A stretch of DNA of 5,042 nt, taken from positions 1 through 5,042 of the forward strand of contig JAPHSO010000214.1 in the NCBI GenBank assembly GCA_026193675.1. The letters run 5' to 3'. The notes beneath the pieces were generated by a model, which saw only the letters and a program-made list of their open reading frames with translations, searched no databases and had not been told where the DNA came from. Every line of letters begins with the position of its first letter. Position 1 is the first letter of the stretch. The DNA comes from Gammaproteobacteria bacterium. Lineage in GTDB: Bacteria; Pseudomonadota; Gammaproteobacteria; Thiohalomonadales; Thiohalomonadaceae. Positions 1-5,042 of this stretch are shown here, piece by piece. The position numbers and the translations under genes are program-made.

Positions 1-1299
1 ACCGGAGAGTGCCGGGTCGATACCAAAACGCTGGAGCAACAGCGGAATGACCACTCCAGAGAATGCTGCGGCCAGCAGATTGATCAGCATTGCTGCGCCC
101 AGGACGAGAGCGATACCGCTACTGCCGAACCAAAGCCAGACAATCACGCCCACCACCACGGCCCAGGTGATCCCATTAATTGCCGCAATGGCGATCTCCT
201 TCTTCGCCAACCAGTGGCTATTGGTATCGGTGATCTGCCCCAGCGCCAAACCACGGATGGCCAGGGTCAATGTCTGACTGCCGGCGATTCCACCCATACT
301 GGCCACAATCGGCATCAACACCGCCAGTGCAACTATCTGTTGCAGCGTGCCCTCAAAACGGCCAATAACCCACGATGCCAGAAATGCTGTCGCCAGATTG
401 ACCGCCAGCCATACCATACGCCGCAGGGCCGAAGGGATGATCGGCGCAAACAGATCCTCATCTTCGTGCAGTCCCGCCATCTGCATCATCGGCGCTTCAG
501 CTTCAGCACGGATCAAGGGCATTGCATCATCAATCGAAATGCGTCCAATAAGATGATGGTTATCATCAAGTACCGCCAGAGAGAGTAGCTCACGTCTTTC
601 GAACAGGGCCGTCACTTCAGCGGTTGTAGCCTCGGCACAGACATAGTCGGTATCGTGCTGCATCACCTCATTGACCGTAAGGCTTGAATCCATAGTCAAC
701 AGGATATCAACGGGGAGCTTACCCTCATAGCGCCCCTCCCTGTCCACCACCATGAGCCCATCGGTATAGGGCGGCATTTCACCACGCATATGTAGATAGC
801 GGCTAACCGTTTCCAGAGTGATATCCGCCCGTACAGCCACCCACTTCGTTCTCATCAAACGTCCTGCAGTATCCTCACCATAGGAGAGCTGTTTCTCTAC
901 CTGCGAACGCTCATCTTCCTCCAGGGATTCAAGTATCGCCTCACCCAGACTGGTCGAGAGGTCATCGATAATATCGGCCAGCTCTTGCGATCCTAATGCC
1001 CTGGTCGCAGTGATAACCTCGGCCTGGTCCATCTTTTTAAGCAGGCCATTACGCACAGGATCACTCAGCCATGTCAGTAGTTCACCATGGCTCTCTTCAG
1101 GTATTAGATTCCACAACTCCTGACGCAGCGATGGCGGCAGCCCCTCAATAACTGAAGCGACCTCACCCACCGCCATCGTCGCCAGATATTCTAGTAACTC
1201 TTGATCCTGATCATGGGAGAGTAGAGACAATACAAGTGCAGTCCGCTCTTCTGCATCAAGCGGATTTTCAGGGATTGTGGGGGTGAGTGTCGCAGTCAT
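1..1299 (-). CDS. mgtE: MgtE magnesium transporter, C-terminus cut by window edge
   Basis: This is an inner-membrane Mg2+ channel/transporter of the MgtE family, gated by cytoplasmic Mg2+. The minus strand reads open for 433 codons from the ATG at 1299-1297 to base 1. Seen in order: a helical N domain (about residues 20-135), the SYGEDTAGRLM motif (139-149) that opens CBS domain 1 (to about 205), CBS domain 2 (about 207-265), an acidic linker or plug helix (about 266-290), then membrane helices starting near 295. The family signature MGGIAGSQ is at 335-342, followed by LTLAIRGLALGQI. The family is usually about 450 residues, so roughly the last 20 are missing, including the final helix that carries the conserved pore Asp in characterised MgtE. 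The reading frame has no defect, so the truncation is only the window boundary. The ribosome site is poor: an AGG 7 nt before ATG lies in a foldable leader. The family call is very safe; that it moves Mg2+ rather than another divalent ion is inferred from the family. Confidence 0.96.
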   Translation of the reverse strand, partial: MTATLTPTIPENPLDAEERTALVLSLLSHDQDQELLEYLATMAVGEVASVIEGLPPSLRQELWNLIPEESHGELLTWLSDPVRNGLLKKMDQAEVITATRALGSQELADIIDDLSTSLGEAILESLEEDERSQVEKQLSYGEDTAGRLMRTKWVAVRADITLETVSRYLHMRGEMPPYTDGLMVVDREGRYEGKLPVDILLTMDSSLTVNEVMQHDTDYVCAEATTAEVTALFERRELLSLAVLDDNHHLIGRISIDDAMPLIRAEAEAPMMQMAGLHEDEDLFAPIIPSALRRMVWLAVNLATAFLASWVIGRFEGTLQQIVALAVLMPIVASMGGIAGSQTLTLAIRGLALGQITDTNSHWLAKKEIAIAAINGITWAVVVGVIVWLWFGSSGIALVLGAAMLINLLAAAFSGVVIPLLLQRFGIDPALSG

Positions 1300-1432
1300 G
1301 GAAGGGCCTATTTTTTAGCCTGAATAGGCGTGTTGGTTAAATACCAAAACACTATACCAACAAACGCCTGTTCCTAGCAGATTGCCAGGAGCAAATATTC
1401 AGGTTTGTTAGATGACCCTTCCTGACTGCTGA
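1300..1432 (-). promoter_or_regulatory. Candidate structured, switch-like 5' leader of mgtE
   Basis: Non-coding DNA directly upstream of mgtE in which, read as minus-strand RNA, several segments are complementary. Fold 1: GGAAGGGUC (1422-1414) pairs with GGCCCUUCC (1308-1300, touching the start codon), 9 bp with one G-U. This encloses an 8-bp hairpin (1372-1390) and an imperfect 12-bp stem (1369-1356 with 1337-1326, 2-nt bulge). Fold 2 uses overlapping segments: AACAAACCTG (1409-1400) pairs with 1370-1359 (10 bp, 2-nt bulge), and GCCUAUU (1329-1323) pairs with AAUAGGC (1312-1306). The only SD-like AGG (1309-1307) lies in the 3' arm of the second helix, and its two G residues also pair in the closing helix. 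Known: mgtE genes in many bacteria are controlled by Mg2+-sensing leader RNAs (M-box). I do not recognise M-box here. Switching, and what is sensed, are inference; individual helices could arise by chance. Confidence 0.4.
1372..1390 (-). other. Hairpin with 3-nt loop inside the mgtE leader
   Basis: As minus-strand RNA, UCCUGGCA and UGCUAGGA form an 8-bp stem around the loop AUC, with one internal G-U pair. On the plus strand the same position would be an A·C mismatch, so the fold favours an RNA in the mgtE direction. There is no U-run after it, so it is not an intrinsic terminator. It is the most compact local element of the proposed leader fold. Confidence 0.45.
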
Positions 1433-1438
1433 CAGAAT

Positions 1439-1468
1439 AATCTAATTTTGTACTTTAACCGCCTTCAA
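1439..1468 (-). promoter_or_regulatory. Possible sigma-70 promoter for mgtE
   Basis: On the minus strand, TTGAAG (1468-1463, 4 of 6 to the -35 consensus) is followed after 18 nt by TAGATT (1444-1439, 4 of 6 to the -10 consensus). Transcription would start near 1432 and give a leader of about 130 nt that contains every paired segment proposed for the mgtE leader. The match is weak and other AT-rich hexamers lie nearby. A 7-bp inverted repeat (TTAACCG at 1455-1461, CGGTTAA at 1485-1491) overlaps the stop codon of the upstream gene and this promoter; it has no U-run. Confidence 0.28.
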
Positions 1469-1487
1469 GTTAGTTGATGAGATACGG

Positions 1488-1676
1488 TTAATCCCAATCA
1501 TCAACATCATAACCATCCAGCATATCTCTAAGACGTTTCATCTCCATACGTCTGTCCAGCTTTTGCCTGGCCTTGCGTGTACGATATTTGTCACACAGTT
1601 TGTCGATATATCCCAACTCATCATCACTATCCAATAAATCGAAATCATCAGCTTCAGCATAACCACTTTTTGCCAC
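1488..1676 (-). CDS. Small charged cytoplasmic protein, GTG start; possibly PA3496-like
   Basis: A 62-residue protein with no signal peptide or membrane segment. It has an acidic N-terminal half (the run DDFDLLDSDDELG near residues 10-22), a basic middle (YRTRKARQKLDRRMEMKRLR near 31-50) likely to be helical, and an acidic tail ending YDVDDWD. The start is GTG at 1676-1674, because that codon sits 8 nt after an AGAGG ribosome site and no in-frame ATG lies nearby upstream. The layout (acidic head, a basic KARR-like stretch, acidic C-terminus, about 60 residues) resembles the small PA3496 family described as putative envelope-integrity proteins of gammaproteobacteria. I make that link from memory of the layout only. 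It is read in the same direction as the secreted-protein gene 111 nt upstream and could share its transcript. Function unknown. Confidence 0.7.
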   Translation of the reverse strand: MAKSGYAEADDFDLLDSDDELGYIDKLCDKYRTRKARQKLDRRMEMKRLRDMLDGYDVDDWD

Positions 1677-1787
1677 TGTTTTTTCCTCTATGTTAATAGA
1701 AAAACCGACCCACTCCTTTGAGCCCTGTTAACAACATTGATAACCACTCTCCTCCCTGGAAAGCGTTATCCGGTAATTTCAAATAGA

Positions 1788-1988
1788 CTATTTACTCTCC
1801 TGTTCCATCTCCTCGGTGATACTTTTAATACACTCCGCGACATAAGCATCCATCTCATCTGCCTCGATAGCCTCCTCCTGAGCCCACTGCTTACATTTTT
1901 GCTCATTGTCACTCTGTGATTCTGCAAATACTGCTGTGCTGGTAGAGAGAATAAAAGACACTACAAGCAGTGAAAAAAGTTTTAACAT
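1788..1988 (-). CDS. Small secreted protein with two cysteines, function unknown
   Basis: A 66-residue precursor. Residues 1-22 are a Sec signal peptide (M-L-K, then a hydrophobic core, then the cleavage motif AVFA before Glu23), so the mature product of about 44 residues should be periplasmic or secreted. The mature part is acidic and helical-looking, with the core CKQWAQEEAIEADEMDAYVAEC. Its only cysteines, C32 and C53, are 21 residues apart and could form one disulfide joining two helices. The ATG at 1988-1986 is preceded by an AGGAG site with 9-nt spacing, which supports both the start and the gene. It is divergent from the LysR gene, so that regulator may act on it, but this is inference. 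Similar short two-cysteine periplasmic proteins occur in gammaproteobacteria as uncharacterised proteins; I know no function. Confidence 0.8.
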   Translation of the reverse strand: MLKLFSLLVVSFILSTSTAVFAESQSDNEQKCKQWAQEEAIEADEMDAYVAECIKSITEEMEQESK

Positions 1989-1997
1989 CTGTGTTTT

Positions 1998-2002
1998 CTC
2001 CT
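1998..2002 (-). promoter_or_regulatory. Strong ribosome binding site of the secreted-protein gene
   Basis: The minus strand reads AGGAG, 9 nt before the ATG at 1988. It is the clearest Shine-Dalgarno in the window and is the main nucleotide-level evidence that this short frame is translated. Confidence 0.75.
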
Positions 2003-2100
2003 GGATAAGGAAATTAAGTAAGTATTCGCCCGGTTTTCATGCCCGAACTCACGCGCTTTATATCTGCTTGCTGTTGGAAATGAAAATGAAAAATTGTGGA

Positions 2101-2128
2101 TGTCACATACAATATTTTTGGACATATT
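2101..2128 (+). promoter_or_regulatory. Possible LysR operator and -10 element just before the LysR gene
   Basis: Two overlapping dyads lie immediately before the regulator's start codon: TGTC (2101-2104) with GACA (2121-2124), and AATAT (2111-2115) with ATATT (2124-2128), the latter with an 8-nt spacer. LysR proteins bind interrupted AT-rich dyads of the T-N11-A type and often repress their own genes from such positions. A TACAAT hexamer (2108-2113, 5 of 6 to the -10 consensus) overlaps it, with no good -35. If used, the leader would be about 10 nt. Low complexity makes chance dyads likely. Confidence 0.28.
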
Positions 2129-2129
2129 T

Positions 2130-2978
2130 ATGGATCTAGAGTTACTGAAAACCTTTCTTGAGGTGCACCGTGTTAGCCATTTTGGTAAGGCTGCAGAGAA
2201 CCTGTTTGTCACACCATCCGCAGTTAGTGCCCGCATCCGCCAGCTTGAAGAACAGCTCGGGGTCACCCTGTTTAACCGCACACGCAACAACATTCATCTG
2301 ACCTCTGCGGGAGAACGCCTTCTCTCCCATGCGGCAATGATGGTGAACGGCTGGGAAAAGGCCCGATATGACATTGTGTCGGAGGGTGAGTCGGCAAGGA
2401 AATTTTCAATTCTGGCTGTTCCCAGTCTCTGGGATACGATTCTATTGCCCTGGGTTGCCAAAATGCGCATGGAGATACCCGAGTTAATGTTGCGTCTGGA
2501 AGCGATGCCCTCGGAAACTATATGGCGCAAGTTGCAGCAAAACAGGGCAGACCTCGGTTTTGTGCTTGAGCCGCAGGCAGGACCTGAACTTCAAGTCGAA
2601 GAGGTGAGCACACTTGAGTTGATCATGGTCTCGACACAACCCCAACAAAACCTCGAGCAGGTCATTAATGATGACTACATCATGGTGGAGTGGGGCGGCT
2701 CGTTTATGACCCGACATGCTGCTCTGTTTCCACAAACGGAGATACCGGCAACCTGGGTTTCCACAGGCAGAATCGCCTTTGACATGCTCCAGGCAGGGGC
2801 TGGCCGTGGCAGCTATCTCCCCGAATATATGGTCAGAGGTGCCCTGAAAGGTCGACGGCTGTTTCTCGTGAAGAAGGCCCCTGTTATTCGGCTCTCGATC
2901 TATGCGGCCTATCCGGCCTGGAGCTCTCAGCAGGAGTTGATCAACCACCTGCTATCATTCAATAATGAAAGAGGTTAA
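2130..2978 (+). CDS. LysR-family transcriptional regulator, HdfR-like
   Basis: A 282-residue DNA-binding regulator, the usual LysR length. Residues 1-60 are the winged helix-turn-helix: MDLELLKTFLEV, HFGKAAENLFVTPSAVSARIRQLE (17-40), then LGVTLFNRTRNNIHLTSAGE (43-62). This start and the FNRTRNNI stretch closely match HdfR, the enterobacterial repressor of flhDC, as I remember its sequence. Further HdfR-like points are SLWD (99-102) and VEWGGSF (186-192) in the co-inducer domain. The ATG at 2130 is chosen because the family begins MD.ELLKTFLEV; a TTG at 2094 would add 12 unrelated residues. A weak GGA precedes by 7 nt. The gene diverges from the small secreted-protein gene and converges on the vanZ-like gene. 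No flagellar gene is in view, so the target is unknown; the ligand is also unknown. Confidence 0.93.
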   Translation: MDLELLKTFLEVHRVSHFGKAAENLFVTPSAVSARIRQLEEQLGVTLFNRTRNNIHLTSAGERLLSHAAMMVNGWEKARYDIVSEGESARKFSILAVPSLWDTILLPWVAKMRMEIPELMLRLEAMPSETIWRKLQQNRADLGFVLEPQAGPELQVEEVSTLELIMVSTQPQQNLEQVINDDYIMVEWGGSFMTRHAALFPQTEIPATWVSTGRIAFDMLQAGAGRGSYLPEYMVRGALKGRRLFLVKKAPVIRLSIYAAYPAWSSQQELINHLLSFNNERG

Positions 2979-3000
2979 CACCTGGGCAAGATACTTCTTA

Positions 3001-3417
3001 TCAATCACGCTCTGAAGAACGTCGGGGCAATACCCAATGTTCAAACAGCTTGAGCAGATCGGCACCACGACCTCGACTCATGCCCCAACCTATGGCAGCT
3101 CCAATTGAGTTGGCGGCTATATCGCCATACTCGAAATAGCGTACACCGCCGACCCCCTGGATGATCTCTAGACCAATCCCCATCGCAATAAAACCGAGTA
3201 GATAGCCAATACGTGATTTTTGAGTATGGTAGAGCTGACCAAACCAACCCATCAATACCGCGTAGGCAAACAGATGCTCCAGCTTATCGAGATATTTAAA
3301 TTCGATATCTAGCTGGGGTGGGGTCGAAGTGACCGAGAGATAAATGACCAGGGCAACCAGCGACCAACCGACATAAATCCACTCTGCTCGATATTTGAGC
3401 CTTGAATCAGAGGCCAT
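3001..3417 (-). CDS. VanZ-like family membrane protein
   Basis: A 138-residue inner-membrane protein with four likely helices: residues about 13-30 (WIYVGWSLVALVIYLSV), 49-63, 69-88 (ending GLEIIQG) and 99-113. VanZ-family marks are DKLEHLFAYAVLMGWF (44-59), the GLEIIQG end of helix 3, and the closing YGDIAANSIGAAIGW (97-111). VanZ was named for low-level teicoplanin resistance in enterococci; the biochemical role of proteobacterial homologues is not established. The start is the ATG at 3417-3415, which overlaps the uppP stop codon by 11 nt with no clear ribosome site, as expected for translational coupling. A TTG at 3462 would place 15 unlikely residues before it. The last gene of the midA-uppP-vanZ cluster, it ends 22 bp from the convergent LysR stop. 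Its position behind uppP suggests an envelope role, but that is inference. Confidence 0.88.
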   Translation of the reverse strand: MASDSRLKYRAEWIYVGWSLVALVIYLSVTSTPPQLDIEFKYLDKLEHLFAYAVLMGWFGQLYHTQKSRIGYLLGFIAMGIGLEIIQGVGGVRYFEYGDIAANSIGAAIGWGMSRGRGADLLKLFEHWVLPRRSSERD

Positions 3418-4207
3418 AGATAGCGAATAGTATCGCCGCAAGGAACAAACGGTAGATGACAAACGGTAGCATCCCCACCCGCTCCAGCAGTTTCAGAAAA
3501 AAGTGGATACAGAGATAGGCGCTGATGGCAGAGATCACAGTGCCGATGATCAGTGAGTTCCAATCGACCGGGGTAACCTGCTGCGCCAGCTCAATGCCGT
3601 TCAAACCACCTGCAAGAATAATGACCGGTATCGACAGTAGAAATGAGAAACGTGCCGCTGCGGTACGGGTCAGTCCCATCATCAATCCGGCGGTCATGGT
3701 GATGCCCGATCTTGATGTACCGGGGATCAATGCAATCGCCTGGGCAATGCCAATCACCACAATGTCTTTCCAGGTCAGCCGATGTTCGTCGCGAGTGCGC
3801 TGTGGTAGACGATCGGCCCACCAGAGCAATAGCGCGAAGAAGACTGTCGCCCAGGCGATCACCTGCGGTGAACGCAGCTCCACCTCAATATAATCCTTAA
3901 ATAGCAGACCCGCGATTCCCACCGGTATCGTTCCCAGGCCGACCGCCCAGGCGAGACGACTTTCACCCACCAGTTTGCGTTGAATCAGTGATTGAATGAA
4001 ATCGGCAAGAATCGTCTTTAGATCATGACGAAAATAGATGATCACTGCGCTAAGTGTGCCCAGGTGAACCGCCACATCAAACGCGATCCCCTGATCCGAC
4101 CAATCGGTAAATTGGGGGAAGAGGATCAGATGCGCCGAGCTTGAGATAGGGAGAAATTCGGTCAGCCCCTGAAGCAGGGCGAGCAGTGTGATCTGGATCA
4201 GTTCCAT
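3407..4207 (-). CDS. uppP: Undecaprenyl-diphosphate phosphatase (BacA/UppP)
   Basis: An integral membrane enzyme that removes a phosphate from undecaprenyl pyrophosphate, regenerating the C55-P lipid carrier for peptidoglycan and other surface polymers; overproduction gives bacitracin resistance in other bacteria. The protein has 266 residues, the normal length. Both catalytic motifs are intact: QGLTEFLPISSSAH at 13-26 (Glu17, the Ser run and His26) and PGTSRSG at 162-168 with the essential Arg166. The first Glu of the E. coli ExxxE motif is Gln13 here, a familiar variant in gammaproteobacterial members as I recall. Hydrophobic segments run through the rest, including IGTVISAISAYLCIHFFL and the C-terminal FLAAILFAIYGL. 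The ATG at 4207 follows the methyltransferase stop by 52 nt with only a weak AAGAG site. The stop lies inside the vanZ-like gene, so the two are probably co-translated. Confidence 0.97.
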   Translation of the reverse strand: MELIQITLLALLQGLTEFLPISSSAHLILFPQFTDWSDQGIAFDVAVHLGTLSAVIIYFRHDLKTILADFIQSLIQRKLVGESRLAWAVGLGTIPVGIAGLLFKDYIEVELRSPQVIAWATVFFALLLWWADRLPQRTRDEHRLTWKDIVVIGIAQAIALIPGTSRSGITMTAGLMMGLTRTAAARFSFLLSIPVIILAGGLNGIELAQQVTPVDWNSLIIGTVISAISAYLCIHFFLKLLERVGMLPFVIYRLFLAAILFAIYGL

Positions 4208-4246
4208 TGATGGGCTCTTGTGAAATTAGGTTTGGGCAGAATCATA

Positions 4247-4307
4247 CCGATGAGCGGGATCAGAGTCGATTGCGATCATCACGAACCGAAAACCCGATCA
4301 GCGGGAT
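4247..4307. repeat. 14-bp near-direct repeat across the methyltransferase stop codon
   Basis: CCGATGAGCGGGAT (4247-4260) and CCGATCAGCGGGAT (4294-4307) match at 13 of 14 positions, with 33 bp between them. On the minus strand the upstream copy encodes the IPLIG part of the methyltransferase C-terminus; the other overlaps its stop codon and the start of the gap to uppP. It could be a small local duplication or chance. Confidence 0.45.
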
Positions 4308-5042
4308 GTCGATTCCCCGGGTCAGCATGATGACCTTAAAGCTCTCTCCCATCTCTCCCGGCATCGTCAATTTTTTGAGCTGGTTGGTCACCTCAATCTG
4401 TTGTGCCATGCTCCCCTCATCGAACGATACCATCTGCCCCAGGTATTCGGTGATACCACACCCTAGTAAAAAGTTGGCCTGATTGGTATAGCCGTGAACA
4501 TGCAATCCCGTCTCAAGTGCAGCATCAGCCACTGCGGTAAAGTCGACGTGAGCGGTTATATCCTGGATACCGACAAAGATGAGCGGATTGGGATGGGCGC
4601 GGTGCTGGTAGTGACACAACAGCGTCCCTTCACTGCGTTGCTGATGGTAATAGTCGGCATGAGCGTGACCATAGTCGACCAGCAGGATCGCACCGGTCTG
4701 CAGCCGCTCACCCAGCGTAGCGATCCAGTCGATGGCATTGAGGTTGAGCTCACTACTGTATCCATCGGGCAGTCCCAAAGCCTCAATCTGCCGGCGCAAT
4801 CGACTGTCACTAATCGGCTCTTCGATGGTCTGAAATATTTGAGATGCATCATCCCAAACCACCATCACCTCATGGGGCACAGCTTCTCTCATCACAAATC
4901 TGTGAACCGCCATTGCATCAAGTAGCTCATTGGCAACCACCACGCCACAAATCGACTCAGGCAGCTCATCAAGCCAGACCACTCTCTCCAGCAGCTCAGC
5001 TGCTCTGCTAGAGATTGTAGTCTGCTGCCGTTGACGCAGGTC
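4260..5042 (-). CDS. MidA/NDUFAF7-family SAM-dependent methyltransferase, N-terminus outside window
   Basis: The C-terminal 260 residues of a class I SAM-dependent methyltransferase of the DUF185/MidA family, which in full is about 390 residues; the N-terminal SAM-binding glycine motif lies beyond the right edge. The frame stays open to base 5042, starting DLRQRQQTTI, a conserved stretch before WLDELPE. Further family marks (numbered in the fragment): ANELLDAMAV (37-46), VDYG (122-125), YYHQQRSEGTLLCHYQHRAHPN (131-152), QDITAHVDF (160-168), GYTNQANFLLGCGI (184-197), and the ending IGFSVRDDRNRL. The mitochondrial relative NDUFAF7 methylates an arginine of a complex I subunit; the substrate of bacterial members is largely unknown, so none is assigned. 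A GTG at 4982 is internal to conserved sequence and is not the start. It is first in view of the minus-strand cluster leading to uppP. Confidence 0.93.
   Translation of the reverse strand, partial: DLRQRQQTTISSRAAELLERVVWLDELPESICGVVVANELLDAMAVHRFVMREAVPHEVMVVWDDASQIFQTIEEPISDSRLRRQIEALGLPDGYSSELNLNAIDWIATLGERLQTGAILLVDYGHAHADYYHQQRSEGTLLCHYQHRAHPNPLIFVGIQDITAHVDFTAVADAALETGLHVHGYTNQANFLLGCGITEYLGQMVSFDEGSMAQQIEVTNQLKKLTMPGEMGESFKVIMLTRGIDIPLIGFSVRDDRNRL

Noticed and set aside
47..588. Plus-strand open frames opposite mgtE (47-277, 214-588, 347-556)
   Set aside because: They lie wholly antisense to clear MgtE coding sequence, show no domain pattern, and have low-complexity Gln/Arg/Thr-rich composition typical of shadow frames.
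1..1299. mgtE as a truncated pseudogene
   Set aside because: The frame is open and in phase up to base 1 and every domain before that point is intact; the missing end is due to the window boundary.
1739..1770. GATAAC/GTTATC inverted repeat between the two small genes
   Set aside because: Only 6 weak base pairs around a 20-nt spacer and no U-run, so it supports neither a terminator nor an operator.
1737..1919. Plus-strand hydrophobic 60-residue frame
   Set aside because: It is mainly the antisense of the secreted-protein gene, has no convincing ribosome site, and its hydrophobicity comes from complementing acidic codons.
1982..2293. Minus-strand 103-residue frame, and other minus frames within the LysR gene (2142-2330, 2294-2530, 2484-2948)
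   Set aside because: All are antisense to conserved LysR domains and lack recognisable motifs.
3525..3893. Plus-strand frames opposite uppP (3525-3893, 3712-3900) and the minus frames 3041-3247, 3309-3563, 3591-3821
   Set aside because: Shadows of uppP and the vanZ-like gene; no family features, and the true frames carry full catalytic or family motifs.
4207..4925. Plus-strand frames 4207-4482 and 4494-4925 and minus frame 4556-4852
   Set aside because: Out of frame with, or antisense to, the strongly conserved MidA-family methyltransferase.
4980..4982. GTG as the start of the methyltransferase gene
   Set aside because: Conserved family sequence (DLRQRQQTTI) continues in frame upstream to the window edge, so the true start is outside.

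Overview
The window looks like ordinary chromosomal DNA from a gammaproteobacterium. The gene content fits that group: an MgtE with the MGGIAGSQ signature, an HdfR-type LysR regulator, and a MidA-type methyltransferase next to a BacA/UppP undecaprenyl-pyrophosphate phosphatase with the QGLTEFLPISSSAH motif. The protein style is compatible with free-living or symbiotic sulfur oxidisers (Chromatiales-like), but no gene here proves that lineage. I see no phage, transposon, CRISPR, tRNA or rRNA.

Layout. Positions 1-1299 (minus) encode almost all of an MgtE magnesium transporter, cut by the window edge before its last membrane helix. Positions 1300-1487 are non-coding and hold a plausible mgtE promoter and a leader of about 130 nt with unusually many complementary segments. 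Positions 1488-1676 (minus) encode a small, highly charged cytoplasmic protein with a GTG start. Positions 1788-1988 (minus) encode a small secreted protein with two cysteines. A 141-bp divergent intergenic region separates this from a LysR regulator at 2130-2978 (plus). From 3001 to the right edge there is a tight minus-strand cluster read as midA-like methyltransferase (5' end outside the window), then uppP, then a vanZ-like membrane protein that overlaps the end of uppP.

How the parts fit. The right cluster joins lipid-carrier recycling for cell-wall synthesis (UppP) to a VanZ-family membrane protein by an 11-nt overlap, which implies translational coupling. The methyltransferase upstream is probably just co-transcribed. 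The LysR gene and vanZ converge with 22 bp between their stop codons. On the left, mgtE is likely transcribed from its own promoter.

Most interesting point. The mgtE leader can be drawn as a three-way-junction-like fold: a 9-bp closing helix that pairs the sequence just before the start codon with the leader's 5' part, plus two internal hairpins. A competing set of helices uses the same segments. The only Shine-Dalgarno-like AGG lies inside this competition. That is the expected architecture of a translational switch, and the gene is a Mg2+ transporter. It was found by eye and is unproven.
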